From Lysobacteraceae bacterium UBA6001 (GTDB lineage Bacteria > Pseudomonadota > Gammaproteobacteria > Xanthomonadales > Xanthomonadaceae), in the NCBI GenBank assembly GCA_002429615.1, contig DJAN01000122.1, positions 426 through 8,465 on the forward strand: DNA of 8,040 nt. Direction: 5' to 3'. The notes under the pieces are model-generated. The model did no database searches, was not told the DNA's origin, and worked only from the letters and a program-made list of their open reading frames with translations. The position numbers were made by a program, and so were the translations under genes. Below, piece by piece: positions 1 through 6,319 of this stretch; the stretch's first letter is position 1; the number at the start of each line of letters is the position of its first letter.

Positions 1-1281
1 GCGCTGGGTGCCAATGCCGGCGCCAGCGGCGCCGATTCGGTGGCGATCGGTTCGGGTTCGCGTACCTACGAGGCCAACGAGGTGTCGTTCGGCAGTGGCA
101 ACGGTGTGGGCGGCCCCGCCACGCGCAAGCTGACCAATGTCAGTGCCGGCAGCTTCGCGGCCGGCAGTACCGAGGCGATCAACGGCGGCCAGCTGTTCCA
201 GGCGCTGAGCAACAGCATCGGCTTCCTCGGCGGTGGCGCGGCGCTCGGCGCGCAGGGCGTGTTCGTCGCGCCGACCTATGTCATCCAGGGCGCCAGCTAC
301 AGCACCGTGGGCGATGCGCTGAGCGCGCTGGACAGCAAGGTCAGCGAAATCGACAGCCGCACCGCCGGCAGCTCGGCCAGCGTGGCGAGCACGCGCTCGC
401 TGCGCAGCGCCTCGACGTTGGCAACGCCGCAGGCCGCCACGTTGGACGCCGACCCCGCTGCCGTGACCGCGACGGCCGACACCGCCACTGTCGCCAGCAC
501 CGCCGACGCCACGCCGTCCACCAGCACCGCCACCACCGCCTCGCCCACCGCGGTGGGTAGCGCGGCGCGCGCCAACGATGTCACCGGCACCGCCATCGGC
601 GGCAACGCCTACGCGCATGGTCCCAACGACACCGCCATCGGCAGCAACACGCGCGTGGACGCCGACGGCAGCACCGCGATCGGTGCCAATGCGCATGTGG
701 CCGCGGTGGCCACCAACGCGGTGGCGATCGGCGAAGGGGCCACGGTAAGCGCAGCCTCGTCCACCGCGGTCGGCCAGGGCGCCAGCGCCACGGCGCAGGG
801 CGCGGTGGCGATCGGCCAGGGCTCGCTCGCCGACCGTGCCAACACGGTATCGGTGGGCAGCGTGGGCGCGGAGCGGCAGGTCACCAACGTCGCCGCCGGC
901 ACCCAGGACACCGATGCGGTGAACAAGGCCCAGCTCGACAGCGGCGTGACCCGTGCCAATGCCTATACCGACCAGCGCTATTCGGCCATGGCCGATACGT
1001 TCGAGGCCTACCAGGGCGAAGTGGACGACCGCTTCCGCCGCCAGGACAAGCGCATCGACCAGCAGGGCGCGATGAACGCGGCGATGTTGAACATGGCCAC
1101 CAGCGCCGCCGGTATCCGCACCGACAACCGCCTGGGCGTGGGCCTGGGTTTCCAGGGCAGCAGGTCGGCGCTTTCGATCGGCTACCAGCGTGCGATCAGC
1201 GAGCGCGCCACGGTCACCTTCGGCGGGGCGTTCGGCGGCGACGAGGCCGCATTGGGTATCGGTGCCGGTCTGGGCTGGTGA
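1..1281 (+). CDS. Trimeric autotransporter adhesin (YadA-like), C-terminal part, 5' truncated
   Basis: The reading frame is open from the first base, so the gene starts upstream; 426 residues are visible. Such proteins are type Vc surface adhesins: three chains form one 12-strand outer-membrane barrel and a fibre outside. Seen in order: head-like repeat sequence with VAIGSGS (1-75); a first neck with LTNVSAG and AINGGQL (about 80-200); a short domain with YVIQGASYSTVGDALSALD typical of xanthomonad adhesins (about 270-345); a Ser/Thr/Ala-rich linker (361-570); head repeats with TAIG/VAIG/TAVG every 14 residues (589-846); a second neck with VTNVAAG and DAVNKAQL (about 847-940); a short coiled coil with EVDDRFRRQDKRIDQQ; and a YadA anchor of four beta strands ending in GLGW, a terminal aromatic as expected for Bam recognition. 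The linker splitting two head/neck modules is unusual. It is probably transcribed separately from the T2SS genes. Family call is firm; ligand unknown. Confidence 0.95.
   Translation, partial: ALGANAGASGADSVAIGSGSRTYEANEVSFGSGNGVGGPATRKLTNVSAGSFAAGSTEAINGGQLFQALSNSIGFLGGGAALGAQGVFVAPTYVIQGASYSTVGDALSALDSKVSEIDSRTAGSSASVASTRSLRSASTLATPQAATLDADPAAVTATADTATVASTADATPSTSTATTASPTAVGSAARANDVTGTAIGGNAYAHGPNDTAIGSNTRVDADGSTAIGANAHVAAVATNAVAIGEGATVSAASSTAVGQGASATAQGAVAIGQGSLADRANTVSVGSVGAERQVTNVAAGTQDTDAVNKAQLDSGVTRANAYTDQRYSAMADTFEAYQGEVDDRFRRQDKRIDQQGAMNAAMLNMATSAAGIRTDNRLGVGLGFQGSRSALSIGYQRAISERATVTFGGAFGGDEAALGIGAGLGW
589..846 (+). repeat. Tandem 42-nt periodic repeats encoding YadA head motifs
   Basis: Codons for T/V-A-I/V-G recur at 589, 631, 673, 721, 763 and 805. 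The spacing is 42 nt (14 residues) throughout, except one 48-nt step between 673 and 721. This is the left-handed beta-roll repeat of YadA-type heads. The copies are degenerate at DNA level but keep runs such as accgccatcgg, so slippage or recombination could change copy number. Confidence 0.85.
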
Positions 1282-1317
1282 GAGACGGCGGTGGCCGTGC
1301 ATTGAACGAATGGAACC

Positions 1318-1323
1318 AAGGAG
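1318..1323 (+). promoter_or_regulatory. Shine-Dalgarno site deciding the protease start
   Basis: AAGGAG lies 8 nt before the ATG at 1332. It supports that ATG over the in-frame GTG at 1278, which overlaps the adhesin stop codon and would add 18 residues with no signal-peptide character. No convincing promoter or terminator is visible in the 50-nt gap 1282-1331. Confidence 0.8.
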
Positions 1324-1331
1324 TGTGTGCG

Positions 1332-3143
1332 ATGCGTCTTTCTTTCCGTCATGGCCTTTCGCGGGCGCCGTTGGCCGTGGCGCTGGGCGCCCTGCTGCTG
1401 GCGCCCTCCATCGCGGCAACGGCGCCATACGCCGGCTCGCAGCGGTTGATCGTGCGCTTCCATGACGCATCGGACGTGACCGGCGCGGACGCGCAGGTCC
1501 AGCGCACGCTCGCCCCCGCGTTCACCCGCGCTGGACTGGCCGCGCGCGCGAACCGCGTGTCCTCGGGCACAGCGGCCGTCACCCATGTCCGACGGCTGGG
1601 CAATGGCGCGGAGCTGATCGACCTGTCCGCCCCCCTGCCGGCGCCTGAACTGCAGCGGCTGATCGACGAAATCGCCGCCGATCCCGCGGTGCGCTACGTC
1701 GAGCTCGACAGTCTGCAGCAGGTCGCGGCCGCTCCACTCGCCGTGCCGAATGATCCGGATTACGCGCAGCGCCAGTGGCATCTGCATGAGGCGCTGGGCG
1801 GCGCCAACGTCCCCGCGGCGTGGGAGAGTTCGCGCGGTGAGGGCGTGGTGGTGGCGGTGCTGGACACCGGCATCCTGCCCGACCATCCCGATTTCGAGAA
1901 GGCGCGGCTGCTGGAAGGCTACGACTTCATCCGCGACCCGTTCATCTCGCGTCGGCAGGCGCCGGGTCCCGCGCCGGGCGCGCTGGATCGTGGCGACTGG
2001 TATGCGGCAAACGAGTGCGAGCCGGGCGGTGCTGCGGCGCGCAGTAGCTGGCACGGCACCCATGTCGCGGGCACCATCGCGCAGACCACGGGCAACGGCA
2101 TCGGCGCGGCCAGCGTGGCGCCGCGCGCGACGCTGCTGCCGGTCCGCGTGCTGGGGCGCTGCGGCGGCTGGATCTCCGACATCGTCGACGGCATCACCTG
2201 GGCATCGGGCGGTTACGTGGCGCGTGTTCCGCTCAATCCGGATCCGGCGCAGGTGCTCAACCTCAGCCTCGGCGGCGGCAGGGCCTGCTCGCGCGCGTAC
2301 CAGGAGGCGATCGATGCGGCGGTGTCGCGCGGGGCGGTGGTGGTGGTGGCGGCGGGCAATTCCGGGGCGGATACCAAGACTTACTCCCCGGCGGGCTGCC
2401 GCAATGTCATCGCGGTGGGCGCCACCGGGGCCAGCGGTAGCATGGCCGGCTATTCCAATTACGGCGCGGGCGTGGATCTGTCCGCGCCCGGGGGCGATTT
2501 CCAGGGCGAGGCGCGTGGCTATGTCTGGCAGGCGGGGTATACCGGCACCACCACGCCCGCCTCGGGGCGATATACCTCCAATGGCTTGGCGGGCACCTCG
2601 ATGGCCGCCCCGCATGTCGCCGCCACGGCCGCGCTGGTGCAGTCGGCGCGGGCCGCGCGCAACCGCCTGCCGTTGACGCCGACGCGGATGGAGGCGCTGC
2701 TTGTCGCCAGCGCGCGGCCGTTCCCGGTCGAGCCGCCGGCCGGCAAGCCGATCGGGTCGGGCATCCTGGACGCGGGCGGGGCGCTGCGGATGGCGCTGGC
2801 CAAGGACTGCGACGTGGCCACGCGCGACTGCGTCGCCCCGCGGGTGCTGAACACGCAGGTGCCGATGAGTGGACAGTCGGGCGACGTGTTCGGTCGCCGC
2901 TATACCTATGTGGCCCAGCCGGGCAAACCGCTGCGGGTCACCACCTACGGCGGCAGCGGTGACGTCACCCTGTATGTGCGACGTGGTGCGGCGCCGCAAG
3001 CCGATGCCTTCGATGCACGTTCGGCGCGCGACGGCACGCATGAATCGGTCCTGCTGGCGGCACCGGCCACCGCCAGCGAATACCACGTATGGCTCGCGGG
3101 CGCGGCTTCTTTCGATGGCGTCACACTCGTGATACGCCAGTAG
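1332..3143 (+). CDS. Secreted subtilisin-like serine protease (peptidase S8) with C-terminal PPC-like domain
   Basis: 603 residues from the ATG with AAGGAG upstream. Residues 1-31 form a Sec signal peptide (basic start, then LAVALGALLLAPSIA). About 35-135 is an I9-like propeptide that should act as folding helper and inhibitor; the mature enzyme probably begins near 136-140 (AVPNDPDY). The catalytic triad is intact: Asp178 in VAVLDTGI, His241 in HGTHVAGTIA and Ser423 in GTSMAAPHVA, with oxyanion Asn343 in VVAAGNSG. About 60 residues separate Asp from His, more than in bacillar subtilisins, as in MprA-like proteases. Six cysteines outside the signal (229, 277, 319, 356, 493, 500) could form disulfides in the periplasm. 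Residues 512-603 look like a PPC (pre-peptidase C-terminal) domain, often removed after secretion. The gene directly precedes the T2SS operon, and xanthomonad S8 proteases are known T2SS cargo, so this is inferred to be a substrate that degrades external protein. Exact substrate unknown. Confidence 0.95.
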   Translation: MRLSFRHGLSRAPLAVALGALLLAPSIAATAPYAGSQRLIVRFHDASDVTGADAQVQRTLAPAFTRAGLAARANRVSSGTAAVTHVRRLGNGAELIDLSAPLPAPELQRLIDEIAADPAVRYVELDSLQQVAAAPLAVPNDPDYAQRQWHLHEALGGANVPAAWESSRGEGVVVAVLDTGILPDHPDFEKARLLEGYDFIRDPFISRRQAPGPAPGALDRGDWYAANECEPGGAAARSSWHGTHVAGTIAQTTGNGIGAASVAPRATLLPVRVLGRCGGWISDIVDGITWASGGYVARVPLNPDPAQVLNLSLGGGRACSRAYQEAIDAAVSRGAVVVVAAGNSGADTKTYSPAGCRNVIAVGATGASGSMAGYSNYGAGVDLSAPGGDFQGEARGYVWQAGYTGTTTPASGRYTSNGLAGTSMAAPHVAATAALVQSARAARNRLPLTPTRMEALLVASARPFPVEPPAGKPIGSGILDAGGALRMALAKDCDVATRDCVAPRVLNTQVPMSGQSGDVFGRRYTYVAQPGKPLRVTTYGGSGDVTLYVRRGAAPQADAFDARSARDGTHESVLLAAPATASEYHVWLAGAASFDGVTLVIRQ

Positions 3144-3165
3144 CCTGGAAGCACGTTGCAGGTGA

Positions 3166-3184
3166 CCGAACTGCTACAGTTCGG
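3166..3184 (+). promoter_or_regulatory. Perfect 8-bp inverted repeat with 3-nt loop upstream of gspE
   Basis: CCGAACTG, then CTA, then CAGTTCGG: two perfectly complementary 8-base arms in the only gap between the protease and the T2SS operon. No T run follows, so it is not a standard rho-independent terminator. It begins 22 nt after the protease stop and ends 19 nt before the GTG proposed for gspE. It could be an operator, an mRNA 3'-end stabiliser or a weak terminator. TACAGT at 3175-3180 inside it resembles a -10 box, but I found no well-spaced -35 partner. Confidence 0.5.
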
Positions 3185-3193
3185 GCTGGCAAC

Positions 3194-3197
3194 GGAG
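3194..3197 (+). promoter_or_regulatory. Shine-Dalgarno site for the proposed gspE start
   Basis: GGAG lies 6 nt before the GTG at 3204. A rival site, AGGA at 3238-3241, lies 7 nt before the in-frame ATG at 3249. Both are plausible, so the N-terminus of GspE is uncertain by 15 residues. Confidence 0.5.
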
Positions 3198-3203
3198 ACG
3201 GGC

Positions 3204-4943
3204 GTGAACGCGATCGCTGGCCCATCGGTCGACAACCAGGACGGGGCAATGGACCCGTCCGAGCGCATCGTGGAGGCCCTGCTGGCGAACCGCCGGCTCA
3301 AGGAGGCCGACCTCGCGCGCGCGCGGCAGCTGCAGGCCGAATCCGGCCTCGGGCTGCTGTCGTTGCTGGGCCGGCTGGGGCTGGTATCCGAGCGTGACCA
3401 CGCCGAGGCCTGCGCCGAGGTGATGGCGCTGCCGCTGCTGGAGGGACGCGTGCTGGCCGACGCGCCGCCGGAATCGTTGCCGGAAGTGCGTGCGTTGTCA
3501 TCGCGGTTCCTCAAGCAGTTCCATGTCTGCCCGGTGGGCGAGCAGGGCGGCACGCTGGAACTGTGGATGGCCGATCCCTATGACGACTACGCCGCCTCCG
3601 CGGTGGCGCTGGCCACCGGCATGCCGGTACGCGCCCGTGTCGGGCTGCGCTCGGAAATCGACGACATCATCGAGCGCTGGTTCGGCGAGGGCCGCAGCGC
3701 GATGGGCGCGATCGTCGAGACCGCCGACGGCGAAGCCAGTGCGGGCGATGACATCGAACACCTGCGCGACCTGGCCTCCGAGGCGCCGGTCATCCGCCTG
3801 GTCAACCTGTTGATCCAGCGTGCGGTGGAACTGCGCGCGTCGGACATCCATATCGAACCGTTCGAGAACCGGCTGAAGGTGCGCTACCGCGTCGACGGCG
3901 TGCTGATCGACGGCGAAAGCCCGCCGGCCAAGCTCACCGCCGCGGTGATCAGCCGCATCAAGATCATGGCGCGCCTGAACATCGCCGAGCGGCGCCTGCC
4001 ACAGGACGGCCGCATCCAGCTGCGCGTGCAGGGCAAGGAGCTGGATCTGCGCGTGAGCACCGTGCCGACCGCGCACGGCGAAAGCGTGGTGATGCGCCTG
4101 CTCGATCGCGAGACCGTCGTGTTCGATTTCCAACGCCTGGGCTTCACCGATGCGTTCCTGCCGCAGTTCCGCCGCGTGCTGGAACTGCCGCACGGCATCC
4201 TGCTGGTCACCGGTCCCACCGGCTCGGGCAAGACCACCACGCTGTACACCGCGTTGAGCCAGCTCAACACCGCGGACGTGAAGATCATCACCGTCGAGGA
4301 CCCGATCGAATACCAGATCGAGGGCATCAACCAGATCCAGGCCAAGCCGCAGATCGGGCTGGATTTCGCCAACGCGCTGCGCAGCATCGTGCGCCAGGAT
4401 CCGGACATCATCATGATCGGCGAGATGCGCGACCTGGAAACCGCGCGCATCGCCATCCAGTCCGCGCTGACCGGCCACCTGGTGTTGTCCACGCTGCATA
4501 CCAACAACGCCGCCGGCGGCATCACCCGCCTGCTCGACATGGGCGTGGAGGACTACCTGCTGACCTCCACCGTCAACGGCATCCTCGCGCAGCGGCTGGT
4601 ACGGCGGCTGGAACCCACGCATGCCGAGCGCTATGCGGCCTCGCCGGAGGAAATCGAGCGTTTCGACCTGCGCCGCTGGCAGCCACAAGGCGAGATCTTC
4701 CTGTACCGGGCGCGGCCTTCGGCGCTGGCGCCGACCGGTTACCTGGGACGGACCACGATCATGGAATTCCTGGTCATGGACGACGAGCTGCGTCGTGCGG
4801 TGATGCGGCGCGCCGGCATGGGCGAGATCGAGCAGCTGGCGCGGCGCGCGGGCATGCGCACCATGTACGAGGACGGCGTGTCCAAGGCCCTGAGCGGCGA
4901 AACCACGCTGGAGGAAGTGCTGCGGGTCACGGAGGAAGGCTGA
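3204..4943 (+). CDS. gspE: Type II secretion system ATPase GspE (XpsE-like)
   Basis: This is the cytoplasmic hexameric ATPase that powers pseudopilus assembly; it docks on GspL at the inner membrane. From the GTG it has 579 residues; from the ATG at 3249 it has 564, close to my recollection of Xanthomonas XpsE (567), so that start is also likely. Residues 20-165 form the N1E domain (RIVEALL... LLGRLGLVSERDH), which in XpsE binds XpsL. The N2E and RecA-like core follows with SDIHIEPFE, Walker A GPTGSGKTT at 337-345 (Lys343), the Asp box TVEDPIEY (Glu365, Asp366), Walker B IIMIGEMRD (Glu407) and the His box STLHTNNAAGG (His432). The C-terminal zinc tetracysteine motif of PulE or EpsE is absent: only two cysteines exist, both N-terminal. 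It is the first visible operon gene. Its stop overlaps a short frame leading to gspF, and a palindrome lies upstream. Type IV pilus PilB is less likely given the cluster. Confidence 0.97.
   Translation: MNAIAGPSVDNQDGAMDPSERIVEALLANRRLKEADLARARQLQAESGLGLLSLLGRLGLVSERDHAEACAEVMALPLLEGRVLADAPPESLPEVRALSSRFLKQFHVCPVGEQGGTLELWMADPYDDYAASAVALATGMPVRARVGLRSEIDDIIERWFGEGRSAMGAIVETADGEASAGDDIEHLRDLASEAPVIRLVNLLIQRAVELRASDIHIEPFENRLKVRYRVDGVLIDGESPPAKLTAAVISRIKIMARLNIAERRLPQDGRIQLRVQGKELDLRVSTVPTAHGESVVMRLLDRETVVFDFQRLGFTDAFLPQFRRVLELPHGILLVTGPTGSGKTTTLYTALSQLNTADVKIITVEDPIEYQIEGINQIQAKPQIGLDFANALRSIVRQDPDIIMIGEMRDLETARIAIQSALTGHLVLSTLHTNNAAGGITRLLDMGVEDYLLTSTVNGILAQRLVRRLEPTHAERYAASPEEIERFDLRRWQPQGEIFLYRARPSALAPTGYLGRTTIMEFLVMDDELRRAVMRRAGMGEIEQLARRAGMRTMYEDGVSKALSGETTLEEVLRVTEEG
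4931..4935 (+). promoter_or_regulatory. Strong Shine-Dalgarno at the end of gspE
   Basis: GGAGG lies inside the last gspE codons, 7 nt before the ATG at 4943 of a 17-codon frame. It is too far (60 nt) from the gspF ATG at 4996 to serve it directly. gspF has its own GGGAG at 4984-4988, 7 nt before its start. Confidence 0.5.
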
Positions 4944-4996
4944 TGATCGCCGCGATGCCAGGACACGGCGTGTTCGCGCGGGCGGGAGCGGCCTGA
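4943..4996 (+). other. Possible 17-codon coupling ORF between gspE and gspF
   Basis: The ATG shares its A with the gspE stop (TGATGA) and the stop shares its A with the gspF ATG (TGATGG). The encoded peptide is MIAAMPGHGVFARAGAA. It has a canonical GGAGG at 7-nt spacing. It could be a translation relay that keeps ribosomes moving from gspE to gspF across the 52-nt gap, rather than a functional peptide. In GC-rich DNA a 17-codon frame can arise by chance, so its translation is unproven. Confidence 0.35.
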
Positions 4997-6213
4997 TGGC
5001 GCTGTTCCGTTACAAGGCGCTCAATGGCGAGGGCGAGCTGCTGGACGGGCAGATGGAAGCGGCCAGCGAGGCCGACGTCGTCGCCCGGCTGCAGGAGCAG
5101 GGCCATCTGCCGGTGGAAACGCGCGTGGCCGGTGCCGATGAACGTGGCCCGGGCCTGCGCGCGCCATGGCGTCCGCGCGTGTTGTCGGGTGCGGCGCTGG
5201 TGCAGTTCACCCACCAGCTCGCCAGCCTGCTCGGTGCGGGGCAGCCGCTGGATCGCGCCTTGTCGATCCTGCTCGAACTGCCGGAGGATGCGCGCGAACG
5301 CCGCGCCCTCACCGCGATCCGTGATGCCGTGCGTGGCGGTGCGCCGCTGTCCACCGCGCTGGAGCGCCAGCACGGCGTGTTCTCGCGGCTGTACGTGAAC
5401 ATGGTCCGCGCCGGCGAAGCCGGCGGCAGCCTGCACGAGACGCTGCAGCGCCTGGCCGACTATCTGGAACGCAGCCACGCACTGCGCGGGCGGGTGATCA
5501 ACGCACTGGTCTATCCGGCGATCCTGCTGGTCGTGGTGGGCTTCGCGCTGCTGTTCCTGCTGGGCTATGTGGTGCCGCAGTTCGCGCAGATGTACGAAAG
5601 CCTGGATGTGGTGCTGCCCTGGTTCACCCGCGGCGTGCTGGCGGTGGGCCTGTTCGTGCGCGACGCCTGGATCGTATTCGTGGTGGTGCCCGCCGTGGCG
5701 CTGCTGTGGCTTGAGCGGCGCCGGCGCGACCCTGCCTTCCGCCTGGCGCTGGATGGCTGGTTGCTGCGCCGGCGCTTTTCCGGTGATCTGCTGGCGCGGC
5801 TGGAAACCGCGCGCCTGGCGCGTACGCTCGGCACCTTGCTGCGCAACGGCGTGCCGCTGTTGCAGGCGTTGGGCATCGGCCGCGGCGTGCTCGGCAACCG
5901 CGTGCTCGCGGCCGAAGTGGAGCGTGCCACCGAGGAGGTACGCAACGGCCATGGCCTGGCGAGCGCGCTGGGGCGCGGCAAGCTGTTCCCGCGCCTGGCA
6001 CTGCAGATGATCCAGGTCGGCGAGGAATCCGGCGCATTGGACACGATGCTGCTGCGCGTGGCCGACACCTTCGAGCAGGAAACCGCGCAGGCCATCGACC
6101 GCCTGCTCGCCGCCCTGGTGCCGCTGCTGACGCTGGTGCTCGCCGCCGTGGTGGGCGGGGTCATCATCGCGGTACTGGTGCCCTTGTACGACCTCACCAA
6201 TGCCATCGGCTGA
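4996..6213 (+). CDS. gspF: Type II secretion system inner-membrane platform protein GspF
   Basis: This polytopic core protein of the inner-membrane platform contacts GspE, GspL and GspM and couples ATP hydrolysis to pseudopilin movement. It has 405 residues, normal for the family. The start MALFRYKALNGEGELLDGQ is typical. Two T2SF cytoplasmic helical domains lie at about 70-193 (FTHQLASLLGAGQPLDRAL, with VRAGEAGGSL) and 273-396 (RTLGTLLRNGVPLLQAL, with IQVGEESGALD). Three membrane segments are seen at about 171-194, 213-239 and 370-397. The second is followed by the basic run ERRRR, which suits the cytoplasmic side. The ATG has GGGAG 7 nt upstream and overlaps the stop of a short frame that starts at the gspE stop, so its translation may be coupled. 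Type IV pilus PilC is the main relative, but the gspE-G-H-I-J context decides for GspF. Confidence 0.97.
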   Translation: MALFRYKALNGEGELLDGQMEAASEADVVARLQEQGHLPVETRVAGADERGPGLRAPWRPRVLSGAALVQFTHQLASLLGAGQPLDRALSILLELPEDARERRALTAIRDAVRGGAPLSTALERQHGVFSRLYVNMVRAGEAGGSLHETLQRLADYLERSHALRGRVINALVYPAILLVVVGFALLFLLGYVVPQFAQMYESLDVVLPWFTRGVLAVGLFVRDAWIVFVVVPAVALLWLERRRRDPAFRLALDGWLLRRRFSGDLLARLETARLARTLGTLLRNGVPLLQALGIGRGVLGNRVLAAEVERATEEVRNGHGLASALGRGKLFPRLALQMIQVGEESGALDTMLLRVADTFEQETAQAIDRLLAALVPLLTLVLAAVVGGVIIAVLVPLYDLTNAIG

Positions 6214-6229
6214 GCAGGCGGGATACGCC

Positions 6230-6319
6230 ATGCGCCACGCCGACCATCACCCTCACCGCGGCCGCCCGCTCATCTCGCCGGCCGCATTTCCATCGCCCGC
6301 TACCAGGAAGCCCGCATGA
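6230..6319 (+). other. Possible 29-codon His-rich coupling ORF between gspF and gspG
   Basis: An ATG 16 nt after the gspF stop opens a frame beginning MRHADHHPHRGRP. It ends in a TGA that overlaps the gspG start as ATGA (6316-6319). A moderate site AGGCGG (6216-6221) lies 8 nt upstream. No homologous peptide is known to me. It may be a coupling or leader frame covering the 102-nt gap, or chance. The gspG start also has its own AGGA (6305-6308), 7 nt before it. Confidence 0.3.
6258..6285 (+). promoter_or_regulatory. GC-only hairpin upstream of gspG
   Basis: GCGGCCG (6258-6264) pairs perfectly with CGGCCGC (6279-6285) around a 14-nt loop, followed by ATTTCC. There is no long T run, so it is not a clear terminator. 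It sits 19 nt before the gspG Shine-Dalgarno and could act as an mRNA-stability or processing element that raises gspG over the upstream genes. The stem sequences are themselves palindromic, and GC-rich DNA makes such pairs common. Confidence 0.3.

Noticed and set aside
589..846. Regular 42-nt repeats considered as a CRISPR-like array
   Set aside because: The repeats are degenerate, in frame, have no spacers and encode a known beta-roll motif.
1278..1331. GTG at 1278 as start of the protease, overlapping the adhesin stop
   Set aside because: The added 18 residues are polar and contain a Cys and Trp with no signal-peptide character, and a strong AAGGAG supports the ATG at 1332, right where a classic signal peptide begins.
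1750..2676. Second + strand frame (308 codons) inside the protease
   Set aside because: Arg/Trp/Ala-rich out-of-frame translation of the protease gene with no domain; a shadow frame.
1182..3086. Long open frame on the minus strand (634 codons) opposite the protease
   Set aside because: The product is Arg/His/Gly-rich with no recognisable domain and lies exactly opposite a gene with an intact catalytic triad. Very GC-rich genes produce such antisense frames because stop codons are rare there.
3156..3203. TTG at 3156 as start of gspE
   Set aside because: No Shine-Dalgarno at the right distance, it would put the 19-bp palindrome inside the gene, and the protein would be longer than the known XpsE by about 30 residues.
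3144..3203. Rho-independent terminator after the protease
   Set aside because: The hairpin at 3166-3184 is followed by GGCTGGC rather than a T run, so termination by this route is not supported.
4927..6231. Long open frame on the minus strand (434 codons) opposite gspF
   Set aside because: Gln/His/Arg-rich low-complexity translation, the mirror of gspF codons; no ribosome site or domain. The same applies to the minus-strand frames at 3498-4688, 6253-7170 and 6741-7601.
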